Assembly (NCBI RefSeq): GCF_001646655.1
Contig: NZ_LPZN01000066.1
Location: 1 to 34,348, forward strand
DNA length: 34,348 bases
DNA from: Rhodococcus gordoniae
Lineage (GTDB): Bacteria > Actinomycetota > Actinomycetes > Mycobacteriales > Mycobacteriaceae
Direction: 5' to 3'
Shown: in pieces, positions 8,323-17,108 of the stretch
How positions within the stretch are numbered: the stretch's first letter is position 1
Layout: the number at the start of each line of letters is the position of its first letter
The notes under the pieces: model-generated
Databases searched by the model: none
Told to the model about the DNA's origin: nothing
What the model saw: the letters and a program-made list of their open reading frames with translations, nothing else
Position numbers and translations under genes: made by a program

Positions 8323-9612
8323 ATGGCCGAGGTGGCGAAGGGGTCGAAGACCGATCTCACCGATCTTCGATACGAGGTGACGCTCGGCGCCGCAGTGGAC
8401 GGAGCTGTCGACCTGATGGCCGTCCTCCTCGCCGACGACGGCCGCGTGCGCAACGACGACGACTTCGTGTTCTTCAACAATCCGAAGGCGCCGGGGGTCC
8501 ACCTCACCTCCGATACCTCCGTCACGGTCGATCTGTCCGCGGTGCCGTCGGATGTGCAGCGGGTGCTCGTCGCCGCGAGCACCGAAGCGCAGGGACGCAC
8601 CTTCGGTGACGTTCCGGGTGTGCGCGTCGAGATCCGTGGGCCGGGCCAGGTGCTGGAGTTCTTGCCGCCCGGGCCGGCCACCGAAACCGTCCTGCAGGTG
8701 GTCGCGCTGTACCGGCGTGGAGGTGGGTGGCGCCTCGACGCGGTGGGCCAGGGTTACCAGGACGGACTCGCGGCATTCGCGACCGATCACGGGATCGTCG
8801 TCGACGATGCGGACGACGAATCCGAACCGGCCGTTTCCGCTCCGAAGGTGCCTCCTGCCGCGAGCCCGATCTCGTTCGAGAAGGTGCAGATCTCGCTCAC
8901 GAAGGATTCGCCCACGCAGACCGCCCGGATCGATCTGCGCAAGTCGCAGGGCGATCCGAACTGGGTGCTCACCGTCGGACTCGAATGGGACGGTCGCGGC
9001 GCGACATACGACCGGAACGGCAACGTGAAGAAGTACGGCACCGGAGATCTCGACGTCTACTTCTACTGCCGCAACGAACACACGAACGACTACGTCGTCG
9101 TCAGTGGAGATCCCGGTCATCGCGGAAGTCTCGACACGTGGCCGCATATCCACCACTACGGCGACAGCAAGGGTCCGGGCAACGGGAAGAGGCCTGCGGT
9201 CGAACAGGTTCGGGTACTGCCGAACGAGAACGGCGATCTTCTCGTCAACATCTACCAGAGCATCGACAACGGCGCGGGCGCGATCGACAAGTTCGGAAAG
9301 CCGCGTGTGGCAATCCGATACGGTCGTGCCGGGCACGACGGTCTGCCCGGGCCCGACGCCGACGAGATCCTCGTGTACGTCGGCAACGGGAAGAACTCGT
9401 ACTGGGCGACCGTCGCCCACATCGACGTGCAGGACGGTGTGCTGACCGTCGACGGCGAGACCCGGTACAGCAGGTTCGGGAGCGAACGCATGCCCGGACT
9501 CGACTCGTCCGGCAACTGGGTGCGCTCCCCGAAGGGCGGCCCGACCGGTCGCAGCAAGAAGCGGAACAACGGCCTGGGTCTGGATCGCTACGCCGGGACG
9601 TGCCCGGAGTAG
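8323..9612 (+). CDS. Tandem TerD/TerA-like protein (tellurium-resistance family)
   Basis: The start is the ATG at 8323 with AGGAGG at 8312-8317, giving 429 residues. An earlier in-frame ATG at 8233 has no ribosome site. Residues 1-110 form a TerD-type domain, with the characteristic DGRVRNDDDFVFFNNP segment followed by VDLSAVPSDVQRVLVAAS. After an acidic, proline-rich linker (about 165-190), residues 195-390 form a second, larger TerD/TerA-like beta-sandwich (LTVGLEWDGR, then DLDVYFYCRN). The last 30 residues are basic. TerD domains bind calcium and belong to cytoplasmic stress and phage-resistance complexes at the membrane. No other ter genes (terB, terC, terZ) lie in the window, so this is an isolated member. 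It is convergent with the GerW-like gene only 4 bp away. Confidence 0.85.
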   Translation: MAEVAKGSKTDLTDLRYEVTLGAAVDGAVDLMAVLLADDGRVRNDDDFVFFNNPKAPGVHLTSDTSVTVDLSAVPSDVQRVLVAASTEAQGRTFGDVPGVRVEIRGPGQVLEFLPPGPATETVLQVVALYRRGGGWRLDAVGQGYQDGLAAFATDHGIVVDDADDESEPAVSAPKVPPAASPISFEKVQISLTKDSPTQTARIDLRKSQGDPNWVLTVGLEWDGRGATYDRNGNVKKYGTGDLDVYFYCRNEHTNDYVVVSGDPGHRGSLDTWPHIHHYGDSKGPGNGKRPAVEQVRVLPNENGDLLVNIYQSIDNGAGAIDKFGKPRVAIRYGRAGHDGLPGPDADEILVYVGNGKNSYWATVAHIDVQDGVLTVDGETRYSRFGSERMPGLDSSGNWVRSPKGGPTGRSKKRNNGLGLDRYAGTCPE

Positions 9613-9616
9613 CCGA

Positions 9617-9961
9617 TCACCGGCGCCGGCCCGCCCGCCCGCGTTCGACGACAGCGCGCGTGATCAAGAAGGTGATCACCACACCGGCGACCGACCGCAC
9701 CAACCGGTTCACGTCGACGGCCGGTTGCCACGACACCTTCCCGTCCTTGACGACATAGGCGCCCGCCGGTCGGGCCCCGACGCCGAAGCCGCCACCTTCG
9801 CCGTTCTCGCCGTCCGCGGACGAACCACCGCCTCCGCCCATGCCGCCGGTGATCGTCGCGGCGGTGATCACCGTGACCCCGTCCTTCTCGAAGGGTTTCG
9901 AGAACACTCGTTCGACGGTCACCGTGTCCCTGGCAGTGCTCATGAGTTCTGCGAGTGTCAT
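9617..9961 (-). CDS. GerW/YtfJ-family protein
   Basis: The protein has 114 residues. The ATG at 9961 is preceded by GGGAGG. The N-terminal part contains VERVFSKPFEKDGVTVI, then a glycine-rich stretch (GGMGGGGG), a GFGVGARPAGAYVV segment and a hydrophobic C-terminal helix (about 88-103) ending in basic residues. This order is the signature of the sporulation protein YtfJ (GerW) family. Members outside spore-formers are common in actinobacteria and have no known role. The hydrophobic helix may attach it to the membrane. It is unlikely to be a spore protein here. The family call is firm; the function is open. Confidence 0.85.
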   Translation of the reverse strand: MTLAELMSTARDTVTVERVFSKPFEKDGVTVITAATITGGMGGGGGSSADGENGEGGGFGVGARPAGAYVVKDGKVSWQPAVDVNRLVRSVAGVVITFLITRAVVERGRAGRRR

Positions 9962-10050
9962 CCCGGGCCTCCCTGCTCGGTCGTGTCAACGGGGTCGAAC
10001 CCATTGTCGGCGACCAGGGTGGGTGAGGCCAGAGCGCGGACCTGGGGAAA

Positions 10051-10068
10051 GGAGGACGTATGTCCTCC
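10051..10068 (+). repeat. Short perfect hairpin overlapping a ribosome-binding site
   Basis: GGAGGAC (10051-10057) and GTCCTCC (10062-10068) form a 7-bp perfect inverted repeat with a GTAT loop. The left arm is itself a strong Shine-Dalgarno sequence for the ATG at 10060, which lies in the loop. In RNA the stem would hide both the ribosome site and the start of the small ORF. It lies 72 bp before the kinase gene. Confidence 0.5.
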
Positions 10069-10143
10069 ATGTGGCGTCGTTCTGTGCGGTCTCGGGGGAG
10101 AATGGCGGCGGGAAGTACCGCAGATGGGAGTGACGAGGCATGA
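10060..10143 (+). CDS. Possible 27-residue leader ORF coupled to the sensor kinase
   Basis: The ORF starts at ATG 10060 behind AAAGGAGG and reads MSSMWRRSVRSR and on to a TGA at 10141-10143. Its stop overlaps the kinase ATG (10140-10142) as ATGA, the usual arrangement for translational coupling. The peptide is arginine- and serine-rich and matches nothing I know. Its ribosome site lies in the hairpin described above. It may be a regulatory leader peptide or only chance, since short ORFs in GC-rich DNA are frequent. Confidence 0.35.
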   Translation: MSSMWRRSVRSRGRMAAGSTADGSDEA

Positions 10144-12623
10144 GGGCGACAGCCGAGTCGGGAGAAGCGTGGCCGGCGGAACGCCTGTTCGCGGGGCCGG
10201 GAGAAAGCCTGGAACGGTTCCGGAAGACCGACTGGTCGGCCACACCTCTGGGTCCGGTGGAGTCCTGGCCGGCGGAATTGCGCATGGCGGTGCGGACGGT
10301 ACTGCCCTCCGAGGTGCCGATGCTCCTGTGGTGGGGGCCGCAGCTGGTGCAGATCTTCAACGACGCGATCATTCCGGTCCTCGGCGACAAGTACCCCGGC
10401 GCGGTCGCGCAACCGGCGCCGGAATGCTGGCACGAGGTATGGGACGAGGTGGGCGCCCGCGTCGAACGGGCGATGGCGGGCACCGCCACCTTCGCCGAGG
10501 AAGAACTGCTGTTCATGCAGCGCCACGGCTACGAGGAGGAGACCTACTGGACCTTCTCCTACAGCCCGATCCGCGACGAATCCGGCGAGGTCGCGGGCGT
10601 CTTCGTCGCGACCACCGATGTGACCTCACGGGTACTCGGTGAGCGTCGCCTGGAGGCTCTGAGCCGCCTGGGCACGGTGGCGATCACCGATTCGGGCATG
10701 TCGGTGATCGACACGTGCCGGAACGCGCTGGACGCGCTCGCTCCGAGCCGGCAGGACATTCCACTGGCCGCGCTCTTCCTCGACGCTCGCGTGGTCGATC
10801 CCGAGGATCCGCAATCGGACTGGAAGCGGCTCGCCTCGATCGGCACGAAACCCGGCTTCTCCGGCGCGCTGCTCGGTCCGGACGAGGATCGATTGCTGTC
10901 GAAGGCCGCCACGGCCTCCGAACCGATCGTCGTCTCCGGCATCGCCGAGCGCTTCCCGGACCTGCTCGACCGGCAGCGGGCCCTCGGCGACCATCCGATC
11001 GACAACATCCTGCTCGCCCCGCTGAGGGCCTCGGGACACGATGCCCCACTCGGTGTTCTCGCGGTGGGGCTGAGCCCGTATCGGGTGTTCGACGCGGCCT
11101 ACGCCACGTTCGCCGAACTCGTCGTCACCAAGATCTCGGGGCTGCTGCGCGATGCGTCGGCGATGGACGCCGAACGTCGCCGGGCCGATGCGTTCGCGGC
11201 GCTGGACGCCGCGAAGACGCGGTTCCTCGAGTCGATCAGCCACGAGTTCCGCACACCGTTGACGCTGCTCCTCGGTCCGCTGCAGAGTGTGCTCGACGAC
11301 GCCACGGCACTGACGGACGCGCAGCGGCAATCACTGGAAGCCGCCCAGCGCGCTGCGGTCCGGTTGCGGCGACTCGTCGACGCGTTGCTCGACGTGACGC
11401 GTGCCGAAGCCGATCTGTCGGGGAAATCCCTGACACCGAGCGACCCGGCGGCACTCACCGCCGAATGCGTGGAGCTGTTCGCCGATGCGGCGCAGCGTGC
11501 GGGCTTGGAACTGCGGAGTCGGATCGCCGCCGCCGCGGCCGAGCAGACCCAGCTCGACCCCCAGTTGTGGGCTCACATCGTCCTGAACCTGCTCTCCAAC
11601 GCGATCAAGTACACCCCGGCCGGGTCGGTCGATCTCGATCTGGACGTCGAGGACGACCGGTTGGTTCTGACGGTCGCCGATACCGGACTCGGTATTCCGG
11701 AGGCGGAACTCGGTCGTATCTTCGAGCGCTTCCATCGCGTCGAGAACGCCGGGGGACGCAGTCAGGAGGGCATCGGGCTGGGCCTGTCCCTCGTCTCGGA
11801 CTGGGTCCACGCACTCGGTGGAAGTGTGACCGTGTCCAGCGAGCTCGGGCGCGGCAGTACCTTCACCGTATCCGTTCCCCGCGTTCTCGGTCCGGTGTCG
11901 GAATCCCCGGCCGGAACCGTCCCGGGAGACCTGAGTGCCCTGTACGTCGGGGAAGCGCACCAGTGGGACAGGGACACCGTCGCCGAGGCCGGATCTTCCG
12001 GGCAGGAAGAGGAGCTGCCGCAGATCCTCGTGATCGAGGACAACGCGGACATGCGCGATTACCTGATGCAGTTGTTGCGTCGTGAGAACTGGCACGTGGA
12101 TGCGGTGGGGGACAGCGACACTGCGCTCGAGCGAATCCGGTCGCAACCGCCGCATCTCGTCCTGAGCGACATCATGATGCCCGGCCGGGACGGAGTGGCG
12201 CTTCTCGAGGAGATCCGCAAGGACCCGACAACGTCTCGCCTGCCGGTCATCCTCCTGACCGCCCGGGCCGGCGCGGAGGCCGCGATCGGGGGCCTGCGCA
12301 CCGGCGCCGACGACTACATCACCAAACCGTTCGACCCCGGTGAACTCGTCGCCCGTGTCCGTGTCAATCTCGAATTGTCCTGGCTGCGTGAGCAACTCAT
12401 TGCCGCGCAGGAACGTGAATCCGACCAGTTGAAGACGGCGTTGGAGACGCGGTCGACGCTGAGCAAGGCCGTCGGGTTGATGATGGCCACGTTCGAGTGC
12501 GACTCCGATACCGCTTTCGAGAAGCTCGTCGCCTTCTCCCAGCACCGCAACGTCAAGGTGCGGGAGATCGCCGAGCAGATCGTCGGCGACTACACCGCCT
12601 CGCTCACCGATTCATCGACATAG
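10140..12623 (+). CDS. Hybrid sensor histidine kinase: PAS-GAF-HisKA-HATPase-receiver-ANTAR
   Basis: The protein has 827 residues with no membrane segment, so it is a cytoplasmic sensor. Domains in order: PAS (about 25-165, with WSATPLGP and MLLWWG near its start); GAF (about 170-335); HisKA with phospho-acceptor His368 in SISHEFRTP; HATPase with Asn487, DTGLGIP (514-520) and GIGLGLS (544-550); receiver (628-745) with phospho-acceptor Asp677 in LSDIMMPGRDG and Lys729; and a C-terminal ANTAR three-helix domain (about 765-815). ANTAR domains bind paired hairpins in mRNA and prevent transcription termination. The whole path from signal to RNA binding is therefore in one chain. The start ATG overlaps the stop of a small upstream ORF. 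The gene is convergent with fadD. The signal and RNA targets are unknown. Confidence 0.93.
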   Translation: MRATAESGEAWPAERLFAGPGESLERFRKTDWSATPLGPVESWPAELRMAVRTVLPSEVPMLLWWGPQLVQIFNDAIIPVLGDKYPGAVAQPAPECWHEVWDEVGARVERAMAGTATFAEEELLFMQRHGYEEETYWTFSYSPIRDESGEVAGVFVATTDVTSRVLGERRLEALSRLGTVAITDSGMSVIDTCRNALDALAPSRQDIPLAALFLDARVVDPEDPQSDWKRLASIGTKPGFSGALLGPDEDRLLSKAATASEPIVVSGIAERFPDLLDRQRALGDHPIDNILLAPLRASGHDAPLGVLAVGLSPYRVFDAAYATFAELVVTKISGLLRDASAMDAERRRADAFAALDAAKTRFLESISHEFRTPLTLLLGPLQSVLDDATALTDAQRQSLEAAQRAAVRLRRLVDALLDVTRAEADLSGKSLTPSDPAALTAECVELFADAAQRAGLELRSRIAAAAAEQTQLDPQLWAHIVLNLLSNAIKYTPAGSVDLDLDVEDDRLVLTVADTGLGIPEAELGRIFERFHRVENAGGRSQEGIGLGLSLVSDWVHALGGSVTVSSELGRGSTFTVSVPRVLGPVSESPAGTVPGDLSALYVGEAHQWDRDTVAEAGSSGQEEELPQILVIEDNADMRDYLMQLLRRENWHVDAVGDSDTALERIRSQPPHLVLSDIMMPGRDGVALLEEIRKDPTTSRLPVILLTARAGAEAAIGGLRTGADDYITKPFDPGELVARVRVNLELSWLREQLIAAQERESDQLKTALETRSTLSKAVGLMMATFECDSDTAFEKLVAFSQHRNVKVREIAEQIVGDYTASLTDSST

Positions 12624-12714
12624 CTCGGAATCGACCTCCGAACGACTCCGTCAGGGCCTTCCGTCCGGTCACGAACCCGTCCCACTCCTTCCGGATCGTG
12701 AGCGCGGTGACGAA

Positions 12715-14496
12715 TCAGGCCTGCGCATAGAGCTTGTCGATCTCCTCCGCGTACTTCGCGTCGATGGGCTTGCGCTTGAGCTTCATCGTCGGAGTCAGTT
12801 CGTCGCCCGAGGGTTCCCAGATCGTCGGCAGTACCGTGTACTTCTTGACCTGCTCGACTCGCGACAGCTTGGTGTTCGCTTCCTCGACCGACTTCGCGAT
12901 CGACTCGAGGACGACGGGATGGTGCGCGAGTTCCTCGTGGCTGCCGCTGAGACCGTGTTGTTCGGCGAAGACGGCCAGAGCATCGGGATCGAGCGCGAGC
13001 AGCGCGACGTTGTAGGGACGGTCGTTGCCGATGGCGACGGCACCACCGAGCATCGGGCAGGCAGCACGTAAGGCGCCTTCGATGTTGGCGGGAGACATGT
13101 TCTTCCCCGCCGCGTTGACGATGATCTCCTTCTTACGGTCGATCAACCGCAGGTAGCCGTCCGCGTCGATCTCGCCGATATCACCGGTGTGCAGCCAACC
13201 GTCGGAATCGATTGCGTCCGCAGTCTTCTCCGGGTCGTTGCGATAGCCCTTCATGAGCAACGGACCGGAGACGAGCAGCTCGCCGTCCTCGGCGATCCTG
13301 ATCTTCGCGCAGGGCACGGCCTGGCCGACGGTGCCGATGCGGATGGCGCCCGGCCGGTTCATGGTGACCACACACGAGGTCTCCGACATTCCCCACACCT
13401 CGGAGCACGGGATGCCCAGGGCCAGAACGAACTCGAGGACTTCCGGTGAGATCGCGGCGGCGCCTGTGACGGCGGCGCGGACCTGGTCGAGGCCGAGCTT
13501 GCCGCGGATCGCGGACAGCACCAGCTTGTCGGCCACCGCGTGCTGCACTTGGAGGGTACGGGGGATCGGCTTGCCGTCGGACTGCAGCCGCGCGCGTGTG
13601 CGCCCGACGTCGATCGCCCACAGCGCAAGCTTCTTCTTGATCGGGCTCGACTCCTCGGCGAGTGTCTTGTCGATCGCAGCCTTGAGCTTGTACCAGACCT
13701 GGGGGACGGCGCCGAAGAGCGTCGGCCGCAGGCTCGGCAACACCGTGATGGCCTGCTTGAGATCGTCGAGCGTGGTGATCTGCATGCCGCTGTACAAGCT
13801 CGAATAGTGCGAACCCCAGCGGTTGGCGATGTGTGCGTCGGGCAGGTACGAGAGGATCCGGTCGTCCGGTCCGGTGGGCAGATACGTACTCGTCGCCTCG
13901 AGTTCGGCGAGCAGGTTGGCGTGGGTGAGTTCGACACCCTTCGGCGGACCCGTGGTGCCCGAGGTGTAGATGAGGGTCAGCAGGTCGGACGGCTGCACGG
14001 CCTTCCATGCGGCGTCGAAGTCGAACGACGGCTCGGCGGCGGCCTCGAGGTCGTCGAGGGGCATGGTGCCCGCGGGTCTGCCGTCGATGCACACCAGGTG
14101 CTCGACCTTCGTGTCGCCGATCGCCTGCCGCAGGACGGGAACGAACTGCTCCTCGGCGATCATCACCCGGTTCCCGGCGTTGCCGAGCACGTACGAGATC
14201 TGTTCGGCCGTCAGTGAGTTGTAGATCGAGAACGGCACCGCTCCGAGGTGGAACGCGGCGGTGTCGAGAAGGTGGAATTCGGGCCGGTTGGTGAGCATGA
14301 GCCCGACGGTGTCACCGCGCTTCACACCGAGACCGGCGAGTCCGGCAGCGAGGCGTTCGACGCGCTGCGCGTACTGACGCCAGGTGTAGCGGACCGAATC
14401 GTCGGGCGTGCGCAGCGCGACCTTGTCGGGGTACGCCGCGGCGGTGGTCCGAAAGGCTTCGCAGAGAGTCGACGGGGTGGTGGTGCGAAGGGTCAT
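12715..14496 (-). CDS. Long-chain fatty-acid-CoA ligase (FadD15-like)
   Basis: The protein has 593 residues, starting at the ATG at 14496 with GGAG five bases upstream; a GTG at 14499 is too close to that site. The AMP-binding P-loop LIYTSGTTGPPKG lies near 177-188. GWLHTGDIG and a LIDRKKEIIVNAAGKNMSP segment are the adenylation hinge and C-terminal motifs, followed by the catalytic lysine region near the end (TPTMKLKRKP). The enzyme activates a fatty acid with ATP to acyl-AMP, then to acyl-CoA, in the cytoplasm. Length and motifs match the actinobacterial long-chain ligase group that includes FadD15. It is divergent from the molybdopterin oxidoreductase gene, with 152 bp between the starts, and is probably transcribed alone. 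Confidence 0.93.
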   Translation of the reverse strand: MTLRTTTPSTLCEAFRTTAAAYPDKVALRTPDDSVRYTWRQYAQRVERLAAGLAGLGVKRGDTVGLMLTNRPEFHLLDTAAFHLGAVPFSIYNSLTAEQISYVLGNAGNRVMIAEEQFVPVLRQAIGDTKVEHLVCIDGRPAGTMPLDDLEAAAEPSFDFDAAWKAVQPSDLLTLIYTSGTTGPPKGVELTHANLLAELEATSTYLPTGPDDRILSYLPDAHIANRWGSHYSSLYSGMQITTLDDLKQAITVLPSLRPTLFGAVPQVWYKLKAAIDKTLAEESSPIKKKLALWAIDVGRTRARLQSDGKPIPRTLQVQHAVADKLVLSAIRGKLGLDQVRAAVTGAAAISPEVLEFVLALGIPCSEVWGMSETSCVVTMNRPGAIRIGTVGQAVPCAKIRIAEDGELLVSGPLLMKGYRNDPEKTADAIDSDGWLHTGDIGEIDADGYLRLIDRKKEIIVNAAGKNMSPANIEGALRAACPMLGGAVAIGNDRPYNVALLALDPDALAVFAEQHGLSGSHEELAHHPVVLESIAKSVEEANTKLSRVEQVKKYTVLPTIWEPSGDELTPTMKLKRKPIDAKYAEEIDKLYAQA

Positions 14497-14648
14497 CACT
14501 ACTCCAGAGGTGAGTGTGGCGACAGCGTAAAGCGAATCGGCAACGTTCGCGGTCGGTTTTGCCGGATTGTTGTGCCGGATCCGAACTCTTTCCGGGTCGC
14601 AACGGGCGCGAGCGGTTTGGTCCCTGCCCGTCCGGGTACCGCCGTGTC

Positions 14649-17108
14649 ATGGTCACCGTGGATCGAATCGCGGATCCGTGGGGTTCGCGTACACCGTACG
14701 GACCCGGGGAGTGCTGGCCCACCCGCGTCGACACTTTTCTCGCCGACGGACTGACCGAGGACGAAGTCGACAGGTGGGTGCAGTCGGCGACGATCCTGCA
14801 TTCCAACGGTGACGGTCTCGACATCGCCGTCAAGGACGGGCGCATGGTGGGGGTGCGAGGACGTGCCGTCGATCGGGTCAATCACGGCCGGCTCGACCCG
14901 AAGGACCTGTTCGGCTGGCAGGCGAACCATTCGGCGGACCGCCTCACGACACCGCTGATCAGGCGCGGCGGAAAGCTCGTCGAGACCGATTGGGACACCG
15001 CGATGGATGCCGTCGCCGGTCGCACGAAGCAGCTGCTCGACGAGCGCGGCCCCAGCTCGGTCGGCTTCTACACCACCGGGCAGCTGTTCCTGGAGGAGTA
15101 CTACACCCTCGCGCTGATCGGTCACGGAGGCATCGGAACCAACCACATGGACGGCAACACCCGCCTGTGCACGGCGACGGCGGCGGCTGCTCTCAAGCAG
15201 TCCTTCGGGTGCGACGGCCAGCCCGGCTCCTACGCCGACATCGACCACGCCGACGTCATCGCGCTCTACGGACACAACATGGCCGAGACACAGACGGTGA
15301 CATGGACGCGGATCCTCGACCGGCTCGCCGGACCGAATCCGCCCGCGGTGATCTGTGTGGATCCGCGGCGGACGCCGGTCGCGCGGGCCGCGACGGTGCA
15401 CCTCGCCCCGCGCCCGGGCACCAACGTCGTCCTCATGAACGGGCTGCTGCACGAGATCCTGCGACACGGGTGGATCGACGAGAAGTACATCGAGGACAAC
15501 ACCGTCGGATTCGACGAACTGCGCACCCAACTCGGCGACTATCCCCTCCAGAAGGCCGCCGAGATCTGCGACGTCCCCATCGAGGATCTGCGGGAGGCCG
15601 CTCGGCTGCTCGGCACGGCGGAGCGGCTGCTCTCGACGGTCCTGCAGGGCTTCTACCAGTCCCATCAGGCCACCGCGGCCGCCGTGCAGGTGAACAATAT
15701 TCATCTCGTGCGCGGCATGCTGGGGAAGCCCGGGTGCGGAATCCTGCAGATGAACGGGCAGCCCACCGCGCAGAACACCCGCGAATGCGGTGCCGACGGC
15801 GATCTGCCGGCCTTCCGGAACTGGGCCAACGAGTCGCACGTCGAAGACCTCGCCCGGGTGTGGAACATCGATCCGATGCGGATCCCGCACTACACCGCGC
15901 CCACCCATCTGATGCAGATGATGCGGTACGTCGAGGACGGCTCGATCCGGTTCCTCTACGTGAGCGGGACGAATCCGGCCGTGTCCCTGCCGGAGCTACG
16001 CCGGGTGCGCGAGATCCTGTCCCAGGACAGGCTTTTTCTCGTGGTGCAGGACATCTTCCTGTCGGAGACCGCCCAGCTCGCCGACGTCGTGCTGCCCGCT
16101 GCAACGTGGGGTGAGAAGACCGGGACGTTCACCAACACCGACCGAACCGTGCACCTGTCGGAGAAGGCCGTCGAACCACCCGGGCGGGCCCGGCCCGATC
16201 TCGACATCTTCGTCGACTACGCGCGCCGGCTCGACCTGCGGGACAAGGACGGTGAGCCGCTCGTGAAGTGGTCCACGCCCGAGGAGGCATTCGAAGCATG
16301 GAAGGAGTGCACGGCCGGCCGACCCTGCGACTACACGGGCATCACCTACGAGAAACTACGTGGCGGAAGCGGAATCCAGTGGCCGTGCAACGCCAACGCT
16401 CCCGACGGGACCGAACGTCTCTACGAGAACGGAAAGTTCTGGGCCGCACCGGATTACTGCGAGAACTACGGACGCGACATGGTCACCGGAGCGCCGGTCG
16501 AACCCACCGAGTACCGGGCGCTGAACCCCTTCGGCAAAGCGATCATCAAGGCCGGTGAGTACCTTCCCCCGCACGAGACGGTCTCCGACGAATATCCCTA
16601 CCTGCTCACCACCGGCCGCACGCTCTACCACTTCCACACCCGCACGAAGACCGGCCGCGCCCCGCAACTGCAACGCGCGGCACCGGAGGTGTGGGTCGAG
16701 ATGTCGAAGAGCGATGCCGAGCAGCACGAATGGTCCGAGGGCGACCTGTTGCGGATCGACACGCCGCGCGGGCACGTCACCGCGCGGCTGCGGATCAGTG
16801 GGATCAGGACCGGGGTGCTGTTCCTGCCCTTCCACTACGGCTACTGGGACACCCCCGCCGGCCACGAACCCGCGCTCGAGGGACGCGCGGCCAACGAACT
16901 GACCTTCACCGACTGGGATCCGGCCTCGAAACAACCCCTGTTCAAATCGGGTGCCGCGCGCGTCGAACGGGTCGCGGTCGTCGACGACGGGCCTTCCGCG
17001 GCGCCGACCACCACCGCCTCGGCGCCGGTCGCCGGCACCGTGCCCGCCACCTCGGGTGGACGGGACGCCGAGACCACCGAAACGTTCGACGAGGGAGGTC
17101 CGCGATGA
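14649..17108 (+). CDS. Molybdopterin-dependent oxidoreductase lacking its Fe-S cysteines
   Basis: The start is the ATG at 14649, giving 819 residues; the frame is open further upstream, but the family N-terminus (RTPYGPGECWPTRVDTFL) begins here. The molybdopterin-binding domains and the C-terminal dinucleotide-binding beta-barrel are complete. Cys174 in NTRLCTATA lies where assimilatory nitrate reductases and formate dehydrogenases place the metal-ligand cysteine. The usual CxxCxxxC plus CPKG cysteines of the N-terminal [4Fe-4S] domain are replaced by Thr48, His51, Asp55 and Asp83. Electrons must therefore take another route, or the protein is specialised. The tail from about 775 is low-complexity. 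The gene overlaps the next one by ATGA. The substrate is not evident; a nitrate, formate or other oxyanion enzyme is possible. Confidence 0.85.
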   Translation: MVTVDRIADPWGSRTPYGPGECWPTRVDTFLADGLTEDEVDRWVQSATILHSNGDGLDIAVKDGRMVGVRGRAVDRVNHGRLDPKDLFGWQANHSADRLTTPLIRRGGKLVETDWDTAMDAVAGRTKQLLDERGPSSVGFYTTGQLFLEEYYTLALIGHGGIGTNHMDGNTRLCTATAAAALKQSFGCDGQPGSYADIDHADVIALYGHNMAETQTVTWTRILDRLAGPNPPAVICVDPRRTPVARAATVHLAPRPGTNVVLMNGLLHEILRHGWIDEKYIEDNTVGFDELRTQLGDYPLQKAAEICDVPIEDLREAARLLGTAERLLSTVLQGFYQSHQATAAAVQVNNIHLVRGMLGKPGCGILQMNGQPTAQNTRECGADGDLPAFRNWANESHVEDLARVWNIDPMRIPHYTAPTHLMQMMRYVEDGSIRFLYVSGTNPAVSLPELRRVREILSQDRLFLVVQDIFLSETAQLADVVLPAATWGEKTGTFTNTDRTVHLSEKAVEPPGRARPDLDIFVDYARRLDLRDKDGEPLVKWSTPEEAFEAWKECTAGRPCDYTGITYEKLRGGSGIQWPCNANAPDGTERLYENGKFWAAPDYCENYGRDMVTGAPVEPTEYRALNPFGKAIIKAGEYLPPHETVSDEYPYLLTTGRTLYHFHTRTKTGRAPQLQRAAPEVWVEMSKSDAEQHEWSEGDLLRIDTPRGHVTARLRISGIRTGVLFLPFHYGYWDTPAGHEPALEGRAANELTFTDWDPASKQPLFKSGAARVERVAVVDDGPSAAPTTTASAPVAGTVPATSGGRDAETTETFDEGGPR

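Noticed and set aside
14560-14580. Direct repeat TGCCGGAT (14560-14567 and 14573-14580) between fadD and the molybdoenzyme
   Set aside because: Short and GC-rich, 13 bp apart, not symmetric. It may be chance in this base composition.
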